Origin: Pseudomonadota bacterium
Lineage (GTDB): Bacteria; Pseudomonadota; Gammaproteobacteria; Steroidobacterales; Steroidobacteraceae
Direction of reading: 5' to 3'
Assembly (NCBI GenBank): GCA_025355245.1
Contig: JANXZZ010000043.1
Coordinates: 82,016 to 132,313 of the forward strand
DNA: 50,298 nucleotides
A model generated the notes under the pieces. It saw only the letters and a list, made by a program, of their open reading frames with translations, did no database searches and had not been told where the DNA came from. Shown here one piece after another: positions 19,607-27,806 of this stretch (its first letter is position 1; each line of letters starts with the position of its first letter). A program made the position numbers and the translations under genes.

Positions 19607-20109
19607 GAGGGTCGCTCTCCGCTCTCCGAGAGAATCGCCTGCAAGGCGTCGCGTCCGCGTGCCAGGCGGCTGGTCAACGTGCCGATCGGAACCTGCATCG
19701 CCTCCGCCGCCTCCTTGTAAGAGAGTCCTTCGATCAAAACCAAGCTCACCGCCGAACGCTGCTCCTCGGGGAGGCTGCGCAGCGCCGCCTCGACCGACAG
19801 CGTGTCGGCCTCGGTGCCGGCGCCCGGCGCACCCACGTGCTCGCCTGCCTCGGCAGGCGCGAAGATGCGACCGCGCCGCTGACGACTGCGCACCTCGTCG
19901 ATCCACGCGTTGCGCACGATGCCAAACATCCATCCGTCGAGGCGCGTACCCGCCTGCCACTGGGCAGAGCGGGTCAAGGCACGCTCGACCGCAATCTGCA
20001 CGAGGTCGTCGGCATCGGCGAGATGTCCCGTCAGCGTGCGCGCGAAGCGGCGCAGCCGCGGCAGCAGCTCGACCAGACCGTCGCGAACGGGATCCTCAGT
20101 CGGCGTCAT
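19603..20109 (-). CDS. ECF RNA polymerase sigma factor
   Basis: The 168-residue product has sigma region 2 ('RFARTLTGHLADADDLVQIAVERAL', about 21-45, and 'LDGWMFGIVRNAWIDEVRSR') and region 4 ('ALRSLPEEQRSAVSLVLIEG', 'YKEAAEAMQVPIGTLTSRLARGRDAL'). It should direct RNA polymerase to a small regulon under control of the anti-sigma encoded immediately downstream. ATG 20109 is chosen because it puts the protein start just before region 2; the frame is open further up to 20220 through a palindrome. The subtilase gene is divergent from it and may belong to the regulon. Confidence 0.88.
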   Translation of the reverse strand: MTPTEDPVRDGLVELLPRLRRFARTLTGHLADADDLVQIAVERALTRSAQWQAGTRLDGWMFGIVRNAWIDEVRSRQRRGRIFAPAEAGEHVGAPGAGTEADTLSVEAALRSLPEEQRSAVSLVLIEGLSYKEAAEAMQVPIGTLTSRLARGRDALQAILSESGERPS

Positions 20110-20158
20110 GCGTTCGATTCGATAACGTCCGGGGACGGCATTTTCTTCCCTGCACGTG

Positions 20159-20175
20159 CCGGGATTAAATCCCGG
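20159..20175. promoter_or_regulatory. 17-bp perfect palindrome between the ECF sigma and subtilase genes
   Basis: Arms CCGGGATT and AATCCCGG flank a single central A. It sits 50 bases before the sigma start and 90 before the subtilase start, so it could be a binding site serving both divergent promoters. No known regulator can be assigned from the sequence. Confidence 0.4.
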
Positions 20176-20264
20176 GGCTGGCGCGTAATGGGAGGAGCGC
20201 GCAGGCGGGGATGGTAGCATCGAGCCCGTCCAGTGACCCGCGCGCCCCGACGTTGCGAGACCCC

Positions 20265-21647
20265 ATGCCGCGGATCCGTATCAATCAGCCGGCGCTGCCC
20301 GGCGAGCGCTGGCGCCGGACGGTGGCGTTCGTCGTTGCGTCGGCTGCGCTCGGCGCACCGTGCGCGGTGGACGCGCAGATCCTGCGCAGCCCGATACCGA
20401 TACCGCTGCCAACGCTGCCGCCGCTCAGCACGCCGCTCGGCCTCGAGCCGTCGCTGCGCGACTCCGTGCAGGCGGTGAGTCCGCAGCGACTCGAGACGTT
20501 GCGCATCGAGCGGTTGCGCGATCTCGTTCGCGCGCACGCCGACGTGCTCGAGCTCGATCCGCACGGCGCCGCGATCGTGCGCAACGAAATCATTGCGCTG
20601 TTGCCGAGCCCGGCCGGGCTCGCGCAGGCCGCTCAGCTCGGCTTTTCGATCGGACGGCGCAGCGTGCTCGTCGACGACCAGGAGCTGGTGGTCCTGGTCG
20701 CACCGCCCAAACTCGGTACGCGTGCGGCGCTCAAGGAGATGCGTCGCGCCGATCCGGCCGGAAGCTACGATTTCAACCACGTCTATGTAGCGACGGGCAT
20801 CGTGGAGCGGGCAGTCCGCGCCGCGGCGCCCGCCTCCGACACCGGGCGCGCGTCACCGGGGAGCTCGCGGGTGGGGCTCATCGACGCGGGCATTGACGCC
20901 GGCCATCCGGTCTTTGCCGGCGTGATGATTCACCGGTGGGGCTGCGCGAATGCAATCGTGCCGAGTGCGCACGGCACCGCCGTCGCCTCGCTGCTTGCGG
21001 GTCGCGGCGGCGACTTCCGCGGCGCCGTGCCGGGCGCCGACATCTATGGCGCCGACGTCTACTGCGGCGCGCCGGCGGGCGGCGCCGTGGATGCGATCGT
21101 CGGGGCGATGGCTTGGATGCTCCGCGAGCGCGTTCCCGTCGTAAACGTGAGTCTCGTCGGGCCACCAAATGGCGTGCTAGGGCAGGTCGTGCAACTCCTG
21201 CTGACGCGCGGCGCGATTGTCGTGGCGGCGGTCGGGAACGACGGACCGGCCGCGCCGCCGGCCTATCCGGCGTCCTACCCGGGCGTGATCGCCGTGACCG
21301 CGGTCGACGCCAAGCGCCGTCTGCTGCTCGAGGCCGGCCGGGCGCTGCACGTGGACTTGGCGGCGCCAGGCGCCGACATGCTGGCCGCGGCATTGCCCGA
21401 TGGATTTGCCGCTGTCCGCGGCACCTCCTTCGCGGCGCCGCTCGTGGCGGGTCTGCTAGCGCGCGAGCTGCGCAGCCCGGACGCGCTCGCGGCCCGTGCC
21501 GCCATCGAGCACCTGGAGGCGGCGGCGCGCGCGCCTGCCGGAAGCGCGTCAGCGTTGCGTTATGGTAAAGGCGTCGTCGGCGAGGCGCTCCCCGTTCCCG
21601 TGCCCGGCGAATCCGATGGAAGAAACCCCGCTCCCCGTTCGTTCTAG
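20265..21647 (+). CDS. Exported subtilisin-like (S8) serine peptidase
   Basis: The 460-residue product has a signal peptide (about 1-38, ending 'CAVDAQ'), a Pro-rich linker, a region that looks like a pro-domain (about 75-175, 'FSIGRRSVLVDDQELVVLV'), and a subtilase domain with D207 ('RVGLIDAGID'), H236 ('PSAHGTAVASLLAG'), oxyanion N325 ('AAVGNDGPA') and S388 ('RGTSFAAPLVAG'). It acts in the periplasm or outside the cell. It is divergent from the ECF sigma/anti-sigma pair, an arrangement that suggests regulation by, or proteolytic input to, that sigma system. ATG 20265 fits the signal peptide better than the upstream start at 20211. An Ala/Gly/Ser-rich exported protein gene follows after 45 bases. 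Confidence 0.88.
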   Translation: MPRIRINQPALPGERWRRTVAFVVASAALGAPCAVDAQILRSPIPIPLPTLPPLSTPLGLEPSLRDSVQAVSPQRLETLRIERLRDLVRAHADVLELDPHGAAIVRNEIIALLPSPAGLAQAAQLGFSIGRRSVLVDDQELVVLVAPPKLGTRAALKEMRRADPAGSYDFNHVYVATGIVERAVRAAAPASDTGRASPGSSRVGLIDAGIDAGHPVFAGVMIHRWGCANAIVPSAHGTAVASLLAGRGGDFRGAVPGADIYGADVYCGAPAGGAVDAIVGAMAWMLRERVPVVNVSLVGPPNGVLGQVVQLLLTRGAIVVAAVGNDGPAAPPAYPASYPGVIAVTAVDAKRRLLLEAGRALHVDLAAPGADMLAAALPDGFAAVRGTSFAAPLVAGLLARELRSPDALAARAAIEHLEAAARAPAGSASALRYGKGVVGEALPVPVPGESDGRNPAPRSF

Positions 21648-21692
21648 GGGTGTAGGACGCGGATTGGCCGCGGCCCGAATCGGGAGAACATC

Positions 21693-22421
21693 ATGAAGAC
21701 AAATCATCGGACGCTGTTTGTATCGGCCATTGCGACATCGATTGTGTTTGCGATGCCGGCTCACGCCCAGCTGGGCGGGCGCGGCGGCTTGACGGGCTTT
21801 GGCGCGGGCTCGCTGTCGGGCGGCTCATTGTCGGGTGGCGCGGGCGGGTTTGGGTCCGTCCACGGCGCTGGCGTGGGCGGCTCGGGCAGTCTCGAGGGAT
21901 CCGCGAGTTCGACGGCGAACACGACGGTCGCCGCCAAGCGCGCCGCGGGAACCGCTGCCACGGACACCAAGGCCGCGGCCGCCGCGACGAAGTCCGCCGC
22001 GGGCTCCGCGGCCGGAACGACGCGCCGCGAGGCGGGGAGCGTGGCGAGCGATGCGCGGCAGACGAGCGCCGACGCGAGCGGTAGCGTAACGAACGGCTCG
22101 GCGATGCTCGGTGCCGCGGCTTCGACCGCTTCTCCGTCGATGGCCGGCGCCGCGTCCACCGCGGCGACGAAGTCGGCGCCGGCATCGGCACCTGCTGCAA
22201 CGCCGGCCACGGCCGCGCCGCACGCCAGTCCGCTCGGCTCGGTGAGCGCGACGGGCAATGCCGCGGCGAGCGGCTCGATCGGCCCCTCGACGCAGGCTAC
22301 CGGCGAGACCGCGGGCTCTGGCCAGGGCGGGTCGAAGGGCTCGGGTAGTCCGGCCGAGAGCGGCACGCCGAAGACCGCCGCGACCGCCGACCGCGGCTCC
22401 TCGGGTCCGTCACGCAACTAG
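21693..22421 (+). CDS. Ala/Gly/Ser/Thr-rich exported protein of low complexity
   Basis: The 242-residue product has a signal peptide (about 1-25, 'FAMPAHAQ') and then is nearly all Ala, Gly, Ser and Thr, with short repeated blocks such as GGSLSGG in the N-terminal third and Ala/Lys/Thr blocks later. No folded domain is recognisable. GGGAG upstream of ATG supports the start. It follows the subtilase gene after 45 bases and may be its co-expressed substrate or a surface/matrix protein; that is inference. Codon use is strongly GC-biased, but signal peptide, ribosome site and a terminator-like hairpin after the stop argue that the gene is real. Confidence 0.7.
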   Translation: MKTNHRTLFVSAIATSIVFAMPAHAQLGGRGGLTGFGAGSLSGGSLSGGAGGFGSVHGAGVGGSGSLEGSASSTANTTVAAKRAAGTAATDTKAAAAATKSAAGSAAGTTRREAGSVASDARQTSADASGSVTNGSAMLGAAASTASPSMAGAASTAATKSAPASAPAATPATAAPHASPLGSVSATGNAAASGSIGPSTQATGETAGSGQGGSKGSGSPAESGTPKTAATADRGSSGPSRN

Positions 22422-22445
22422 TAGGGCACTGGAAGTGCAGGAGAG

Positions 22446-22475
22446 GCGGCTCCGGACGGCAACGTCGGGAGCCGC
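22446..22475. terminator. Strong GNRA-loop hairpin between convergent genes
   Basis: GCGGCTCC-g-GACG, loop GCAA, CGTC-g-GGAGCCGC: twelve base pairs with one G-G mismatch. It lies 25 bases after the exported low-complexity protein gene and 59 before the end of the convergent sigma-54 activator gene. There is no clean U-tract (TGCTT on the plus side), so it may be a processing-stable 3' hairpin rather than a classic intrinsic terminator. Confidence 0.55.
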
Positions 22476-22533
22476 TGCTTCGAGTCCGGGACTCTGCGAG
22501 CGCGAACTCCGGCAGCGATCATAGTCCCGCGGG

Positions 22534-23772
22534 TCAAGCCTCGACGAGGCTGGCTTCGTCGGTGTCCGGATGAGTACCGCTCTCAACGCGACAACGCGGG
22601 TCCCGGCGCATTTTCTCTATCAGAGTCGTTCGTTGGACACGCAGCAGCCGCGCCGCGTGGGCCACAACGCCGTTCGAGCGGGTCATCGCTACATCGATAA
22701 GATTTTGTTCGATCGAAGCGAGCGTCTCGCGGAGATTGAGTCCCTCCGGCGGCAATGCGACTTCGAGCGGGCCGGCCGGCGGGGTGGCAAGCTCCGGCGA
22801 CGAATCGGACATTGCCGAGAACGGCGCCGCCGCCGACTCGATCGGCGGCTGCCGCAGCGGCAGGTCGGCCGGGGTGATCGGACGACCGGGGGTCGACACC
22901 GCGATGCGCTCCATCAGGTTTTCGAGCTCGCGGACGTTCCCCGGCCAGGAGTAGCCGCCGAGCTCGGCGAGCGCGGGTGACGAAAACTGCACGCACGGAT
23001 AGCCCCGTGACTGCAGCCGCAGGTTGAGTTCCTCGATGAGGAGCGGCAGGTCGTCGCGTCGGTTTCGCAGCGCCGGCAGCTCGATCGGGAAGACGTTGAG
23101 CCGGTAGTAGAGATCGGCGCGGAATCGGCCGGCTGCCACTTCTTCCTCGAGGCGCCGATTGGTCGCCGCGACGATGCGCACGTCGCAGGGCCGCACGTCG
23201 CAGCTGCCGACGCGCTCGAATACCCGCTCCTGAACCACCCGCAGCAGCTTCACCTGCATCAGCGGACTCATCTCCGCGATCTCGTCGAGGAACAGCGTGC
23301 CGCCCTGAGCGAGCTCGAAGCGCCCGCGGCGCATCGAGACCGCCCCGGTGAACGCACCTTTTTCATGGCCGAACAGCTCGCTCTCGAGGAGCTCCGCCGG
23401 AATCGCGCCGCAGTTCACCGGCACGAACGGCTTCGCTGCGCGGCTCGACCGAGCGTGCAGCTCGCGAGCGACGCCTTCCTTCCCAGTCCCGGATTCGCCG
23501 CTGATGAGGACCGTCGAGTCGAATCGCGCGACCTGCCGGATCAGCTCGCGCACGCGACAGATCGCCGGCGTCCGGCCGGTCGGGTGTCCGATCAGGATTT
23601 CGTTGGCGTCGTCGATGCCGTCGTTTGCGGCGATGGAGAGGATCCGCGCCGGCGCCCGCCTGCACACCCTGATGGGCGGCTTGTCCCCGGCGTGCGACGC
23701 GACGGTCACCGTGCTGCCCCCGCGCGCAGCGGTCGGGCGCAGGCACGCGAGTACGCCGTGTTTCGCGAACAC
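22534..23772 (-). CDS. Sigma-54-dependent transcriptional activator, FleQ-like HTH
   Basis: The 412-residue product contains an AAA+ sigma-54 interaction domain: Walker A GESGTGKE (92-99), the GAFTGA loop (139-144), Walker B 'LFLDEIAEM' and the arginine finger region '[18 protein letters not shown]'. The C-terminal HTH (about 350-395) reads '[20 protein letters not shown]' then '[20 protein letters not shown]', the form seen in FleQ/FlrA-type regulators rather than the usual Fis type. There is no receiver or other clear sensory domain; the first 60 residues look unstructured. The start (GTG 23772) is uncertain. No flagellar genes are nearby, so its target genes are probably elsewhere. Confidence 0.88.
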   Translation of the reverse strand: MFAKHGVLACLRPTAARGGSTVTVASHAGDKPPIRVCRRAPARILSIAANDGIDDANEILIGHPTGRTPAICRVRELIRQVARFDSTVLISGESGTGKEGVARELHARSSRAAKPFVPVNCGAIPAELLESELFGHEKGAFTGAVSMRRGRFELAQGGTLFLDEIAEMSPLMQVKLLRVVQERVFERVGSCDVRPCDVRIVAATNRRLEEEVAAGRFRADLYYRLNVFPIELPALRNRRDDLPLLIEELNLRLQSRGYPCVQFSSPALAELGGYSWPGNVRELENLMERIAVSTPGRPITPADLPLRQPPIESAAAPFSAMSDSSPELATPPAGPLEVALPPEGLNLRETLASIEQNLIDVAMTRSNGVVAHAARLLRVQRTTLIEKMRRDPRCRVESGTHPDTDEASLVEA

Positions 23773-24025
23773 GCGCCGATGCAGCCGACTCGGACATTCC
23801 TCACTGCAGCCTCATCCGCGCATCTTGCGCGTCTGGTACGAGCACAGTGAACCAGCAACAGTGGTCCGGACTCGTGCGGAAATGGCTGAAACGCCCGTAC
23901 ACGGGAACCAACAGCTGATGCGGAACGTGACGCGCATCACGCGGCGCAAAGTCCCGCGGGTCGGTCTTGTAGGACAAGGCGCCGGTGCCCGGTGTGGCGC
24001 CGGAGACGCCACCGTGCCAGTTCAC

Positions 24026-25003
24026 CTAGGGAGATCGTGCAGAGCGCCGCAGTAGCTGCCGGGCGTTGACGACCAGGATTCCTGTCATAACCAGCGCCGC
24101 GCCGAGCGCGAAGCGCGCGTCGATCTGGTCGCCGAGCAGTAAAGCTCCAAACACGACTCCGAACAGCGGCGTCAGAAACGACAGCAGCATCAGGCGCGAC
24201 GTCAGGTAGTGGCGCAGCAGCCAGAACCACAGCAGGTAGCTGCCGATCGCTATGAAAAGCGTCTGGAACAGGAGCGCGAGGACCGCGGCGGGCGAGATCA
24301 CGACTCGCGTCTCGCCGGTGACCGCGGCGAACAGCAGCAAGGTGACGGCCGCGACGCCGACCTGATAGAAAACCGTCTTGATGGTCGAGGCGTTGCCGAC
24401 TCGGCCGCGTCGCAGTACCACGTTGCTGAGCCCCCAGCAGGCGCCGGCGCAGAGTGCCAGCAGATCGCCGAGAACGACGTCGGTGGCCGGTCGACTGCCG
24501 CGCCCCAGGAAAGCGATGACGATGCCAAAAAAAGCTACCGCAATGCCGGCCCACTGGATGCGCCATAGCCGCTCCTCGGGGAGAAACTGCAGGCCGAGGG
24601 CCGTGAAGATCGGCGCCGAGTAAAGGAACACGATCGTGTGCGCGGCGCTCGTGTGTGCGAGCGCTTCGCCGATGAATACGAACTCGAGGGAGAACATGGC
24701 GCCCAGCAGCAGGCCGCTGCGCAAGCTGCCGTCGGTAAACGCGCGCGAGCCCTCGCGGATCAGCATCCACGTACCAAAAAAGAGCGCCGAAGCCACGAAC
24801 CGGATGCCGAGCTGCATGGTCGGGGAGACGTCGGCGACAACCGCCTTCATGACGACCGGCTGCGCGCCCCACACCACGCACAAGCCGAGCACCAGCAGGA
24901 CCGCCCGCGAATCGAGCGGACGCCGGGACGGCAGGGCCGGTGCCGGCGAGCTTGGCGCAGCGGCGTCGCTCGGCACGACGGGCTTCGAGGGGGTGGAATT
25001 CAC
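24026..25003 (-). CDS. EamA/DMT-family transporter
   Basis: The 325-residue product has ten predicted membrane helices in two EamA repeats ('LCVVWGAQPVVMKAV' opens the first; 'LGDLLALCAGACWGLSNVVLRR' the second) and ends 'LGAALVMTGILVVNARQLL'. Members export amino acids, nucleotides or other small metabolites across the inner membrane by drug/metabolite antiport. Residues 1-30 are a Pro/Ser/Ala-rich tail before the first helix. The start is GTG 25003. A weak hairpin (GTGGCG/CGCCAC at 23994-24012) lies after the stop. Substrate unknown. Confidence 0.88.
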   Translation of the reverse strand: MNSTPSKPVVPSDAAAPSSPAPALPSRRPLDSRAVLLVLGLCVVWGAQPVVMKAVVADVSPTMQLGIRFVASALFFGTWMLIREGSRAFTDGSLRSGLLLGAMFSLEFVFIGEALAHTSAAHTIVFLYSAPIFTALGLQFLPEERLWRIQWAGIAVAFFGIVIAFLGRGSRPATDVVLGDLLALCAGACWGLSNVVLRRGRVGNASTIKTVFYQVGVAAVTLLLFAAVTGETRVVISPAAVLALLFQTLFIAIGSYLLWFWLLRHYLTSRLMLLSFLTPLFGVVFGALLLGDQIDARFALGAALVMTGILVVNARQLLRRSARSP

Positions 25004-25210
25004 GCGATCGCTCCGCGGGCTGGCCCGCTACTCTAACCGTGTTGGCCTTGCGGCGTGCGACCGCGCGCGACGCTCGACGCGGGACGCTGCGCCGGCCGCG
25101 ACGTGCCGTGGACGCCGGCTTCGTGCCCTCTGTAGTCTGGAGGCGGGCCGCGGCCGCTGCCGTGCAGCTCCGTTCGAGTTCCTTCGATCCAGGCAAGTCG
25201 GTGCGCCGCG

Positions 25211-25777
25211 GTGAACGCTTCCACACTCGAAGTCCGTCCGTGCCGCGCGAAAGGCGACTTCGAGCGCCCGGTCGACTACTTCCACGGAGCGAGCGATGAG
25301 TCGCTGCTCGCGATGGGTGCGGATCGCGCGAAATTCCCGGCGCGCGACCTATGGGTCGCGAGGCTCGTGGAGGACGCGGCGCGCGCCGCCTCCGAGAGGC
25401 AGTGGTTCCACGTGCTTTGGTGCCTGGACGGCGAGGCCATTGGTCATTCGAACGCCGCCCACATCGTTTACGGGGAGCACGCGTTCGTCCATCTCCACGT
25501 TTGGGATCGCGTCCGGCGCCGTTCGGGTCTCGGCCTCGAGTTCTTCAGGCGATCGGTGCGGTTAATCGCCACGGAGTTGCGCCTCAAAGAGGTCATCTGC
25601 GAGCCGTACGCGCACAATCCCGGACCCAACCGCGTACTCGAGCGGGCGGGATTTCAATTCGTGAAGTGCCATCGGACCACGCCAGGTCCGATCAACTTCG
25701 AGCAGGAGGTCAATCGCTGGGTATTTCGCGTTGGCGGCGACGATCCGCTGGATCGCGCGAGCAGTCACCGCAGCTGA
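25211..25777 (+). CDS. GNAT-family N-acetyltransferase
   Basis: The 188-residue product shows the GNAT core: a beta-hairpin 'WLDGEAIGHSN'-like region ('CLDGEAIGHSNAAHI'), a central strand 'AFVHLHVWD', the acetyl-CoA pyrophosphate loop 'RVRRRSGLGLEFFRRSV', and 'ICEPYAHNPGPNRVLERAGF' near the C-terminus, as in RimJ/RimL-like acetyltransferases. The product transfers acetyl groups to an amine; the target is unknown. The start is GTG 25211, divergent from the transporter gene with a 207-base gap. No partner gene suggests a role. Confidence 0.8.
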   Translation: MNASTLEVRPCRAKGDFERPVDYFHGASDESLLAMGADRAKFPARDLWVARLVEDAARAASERQWFHVLWCLDGEAIGHSNAAHIVYGEHAFVHLHVWDRVRRRSGLGLEFFRRSVRLIATELRLKEVICEPYAHNPGPNRVLERAGFQFVKCHRTTPGPINFEQEVNRWVFRVGGDDPLDRASSHRS

Positions 25778-25839
25778 GATACGTAGCCTCGGCGCGCGGT
25801 TCTCGCCACGCTCCGGCCGTGAGCTGCATCCGCGCGCAT

Positions 25840-25861
25840 CCGGCCCGCATCGGCGGGACGG
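25840..25861. terminator. Possible bidirectional terminator hairpin
   Basis: CCCGC, loop ATCG, GCGGG, extended by three more pairs after one mismatch. It lies between the ends of the convergent GNAT and PLDc_N genes. There is no U-tract, so this is weak support. Confidence 0.3.
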
Positions 25862-25896
25862 CCGGCACGGGTTGGTCGGATACGGAGGCCCGCCGC

Positions 25897-26079
25897 TTAG
25901 CTTCTCCCGGTCCGTGGGCCGAGGAAGTACCACAGGGCGAGCCCGACCACGGGCAGCACAAGCACCAGCACGGTCCAGATGACCTTCTTGGCCGTGTCGG
26001 CGCCGCTCTGCAGGATGTTGACGATCGCCCAGATATCCGCAACCAGAACGAGAAAACCCCAGAGACTGTATGGATACAT
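25897..26079 (-). CDS. PLDc_N-domain small membrane protein
   Basis: The 60-residue product has two membrane helices ('WGFLVLVADIWAIVNIL' and 'VIWTVLVLVLPVVGLALWYFLG') joined by 'QSGADTAKKV'. This is the N-terminal phospholipase-D-nuclease membrane module occurring alone, as in many short bacterial stress-related proteins. ATG 26079 is fixed by AAGGAG eight bases upstream; the longer open frame above it has no support. Function unknown; a membrane-integrity role is sometimes assumed for such proteins. Confidence 0.85.
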   Translation of the reverse strand: MYPYSLWGFLVLVADIWAIVNILQSGADTAKKVIWTVLVLVLPVVGLALWYFLGPRTGRS

Positions 26080-26319
26080 CACGATTACTCCTTGGATTCC
26101 CCGGGCAGCGCGGGAGGCTGTCGGATCGCCTTTCCGCACAAGCCGGCGCCGCGTTCGTGCGCATCCAGTATACGGGTAACGCTGCGCGCGCACGGTCGGG
26201 CGCGATCGCGGCAGCATGTGCCATCAAGCGGTGACGCCGTTCAGCGCCGCAGATCCGCAACGTTCGACTCGGTCTTAGGACGGACCCTCCATTCCGACCG
26301 GACGACTCGGCGGCACCTG

Positions 26320-26604
26320 GCTCGGTTCCTTGGAGTCGACGGCCCGGACAACAAGAAACTCAATGAAATCTCGCCCCTGCGGCGCGTCGCCGAGGGGACC
26401 GTGCCGGTGCTGCCGGTGCACGGTCGCGAGGATGTCGTTATGCCCGTCGACCAGAGCGCGGACATGGCGCGCGCACTCAAGCATGCCGGAAAGTCGGTCG
26501 AATTCGTTGCGCTCGCGAATGAAGACGACTGCCTTTCTCAAAGCGCAACCCGTCTGCAGATGGTGACGACCTCGATCGAGTTCCTGCGTAAGTACAATCC
26601 GCCG
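26320..26604 (+). pseudogene. Relic of an S9-type (prolyl oligopeptidase) hydrolase, C-terminal part
   Basis: In one plus frame the stretch reads like the last ~95 residues of an S9 peptidase: 'LNEISPLRRV', 'VPVLPVHGREDVVMPVDQS', 'MARALKHAGKSVEFVAL', 'ATRLQMVTTSIEFLRKYNPP'. The catalytic Asp position (HGREDVV) is kept, but the His motif usually GEDHWLS reads NEDDCLS, so the catalytic histidine is gone. The nucleophile half of the protein is absent upstream, there is no start, and no stop follows the natural end. It is a gene remnant. Confidence 0.75.
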
Positions 26605-26731
26605 ACTGGATCTTGTTGCCCCGACCGGCCTTCCGCAGATATCCATCTCTGGACGTGCAGGGGAGGAAAGGTAGGATTGTCCGAGGCTGGGGCTACCGTC
26701 GGTGGCCCTCCCGGAGCGGAGGTCGAAATCG

Positions 26732-27145
26732 ATGTGGAGGCGGGTGGCATTGTATGGTGCGCTGCTGGCGGCGGGAACGTTCGCGCTGCAATGGCTTGAC
26801 TACCAGCGCCTCGCGCGTGCACGTTCGGGTGAGATCTACATCTTCCTGGTCGCGCTCGCGTTCCTAGCGCTCGGGGTCTTCCTGGGCGCGCGCCTTTTCG
26901 GTGCGGCCAGGCCCGCGGCCTTCGACGGCAACCCAAAGGCCCGCGAGGCGCTCGGCATCAGTCCGCGCGAGCTGACGATCCTTGGCGAGATCGCAGCCGG
27001 CCGCTCCAACAAGGAAATTGCGGCCCACCTCAACGTGTCACCCAACACGGTCAAGAGCCACGTCGCGCGCTTGTTCGAGACGCTGGGCGCGAAACGGCGC
27101 ACGGATGCGATCAACAGGGCGCGCGAGCTCGGAATCCTGCCGTGA
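26732..27145 (+). CDS. Membrane-anchored LuxR-type HTH regulator
   Basis: The 137-residue product has two N-terminal membrane helices ('ALYGALLAAGTFALQWL' and 'IYIFLVALAFLALGVFLGARL') and a C-terminal LuxR/NarL HTH (about 75-135): 'ISPRELTILGEIAAGRSNKE', 'IAAHLNVSPNTVKSHVARLF', 'TLGAKRRTDAINRARELGIL'. There is no ligand or receiver domain, so any signal must act through the membrane part or a partner. ATG 26732 is set by GGAGGT eight bases upstream. A DUF4199 membrane protein gene follows after 109 bases on the same strand, probably as partner or target. Confidence 0.88.
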   Translation: MWRRVALYGALLAAGTFALQWLDYQRLARARSGEIYIFLVALAFLALGVFLGARLFGAARPAAFDGNPKAREALGISPRELTILGEIAAGRSNKEIAAHLNVSPNTVKSHVARLFETLGAKRRTDAINRARELGILP

Positions 27146-27254
27146 CCGGCGCCGAAAACGGATGAAATTGGTCGAATCACCCTTCTGGGTGATTGCTCCG
27201 GGCGGGCGCAGCACCGTCAATGGCGTCCCAACCGACTCGAAAGAGGAAGATTCC

Positions 27255-27806
27255 ATGCTTCGCAAGGTAATGCAGTACGGCACGATCGCAGGCCTCGTCG
27301 TTGGCATTCCGGCCTTCCTGATGCCCGTCCTGATGGACGGGCACCCGCCGTTGGCCTACGGCCTCGTCATCGGCTACGCCACGATGCTGGTCGCGCTGAG
27401 CGCGGTTTTCGTGGCGATCAAGCGGCACCGGGATGAGGAGCTCGGCGGAGTCATCGCGTTCTGGCCGGCGGTCGGACTCGGCCTCGCGATCAGCGTGGTC
27501 GCGGGTGTCTTCTACGTCCTTGCCTGGGAAGCGGCGCTTGCGGTCACGCACATGGACTTCGCGGCGAGTTACGCGAAAACGCTGATCGCGGAGCAGCAGG
27601 CAAAGGGGGTCACGGGCGCGGCGCTCGCGAAGCTCACCGCCGACATGGAGCGGTTCAAGATCGAGTACGCGAGTCCGCTCTATCGGATGCCGATGACGTT
27701 CGCCGAAATCTTCCCGGTCGGGGTTCTCGTTTCCGTCGTGTCCGCGGCGCTGCTGCGCAATCCGCGTTTCCTGCCGTTGCGCCGCCGGCAGCCGGACGCG
27801 GCGTAG
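27255..27806 (+). CDS. DUF4199 membrane protein
   Basis: The 183-residue product has four membrane segments: 'GTIAGLVVGIPAFLMPVLM', 'LVIGYATMLVALSAVFVAI', 'AVGLGLAISVVAGVFYVLAW' and 'IFPVGVLVSVVSAALLR'. Between helices three and four lies a charged loop with 'YAKTLIAEQQAKGVTGAALA'. This fits DUF4199 proteins, whose function is unknown and which often neighbour membrane LuxR regulators. GAGG eight bases before ATG 27255 supports the start. Confidence 0.82.
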   Translation: MLRKVMQYGTIAGLVVGIPAFLMPVLMDGHPPLAYGLVIGYATMLVALSAVFVAIKRHRDEELGGVIAFWPAVGLGLAISVVAGVFYVLAWEAALAVTHMDFAASYAKTLIAEQQAKGVTGAALAKLTADMERFKIEYASPLYRMPMTFAEIFPVGVLVSVVSAALLRNPRFLPLRRRQPDAA

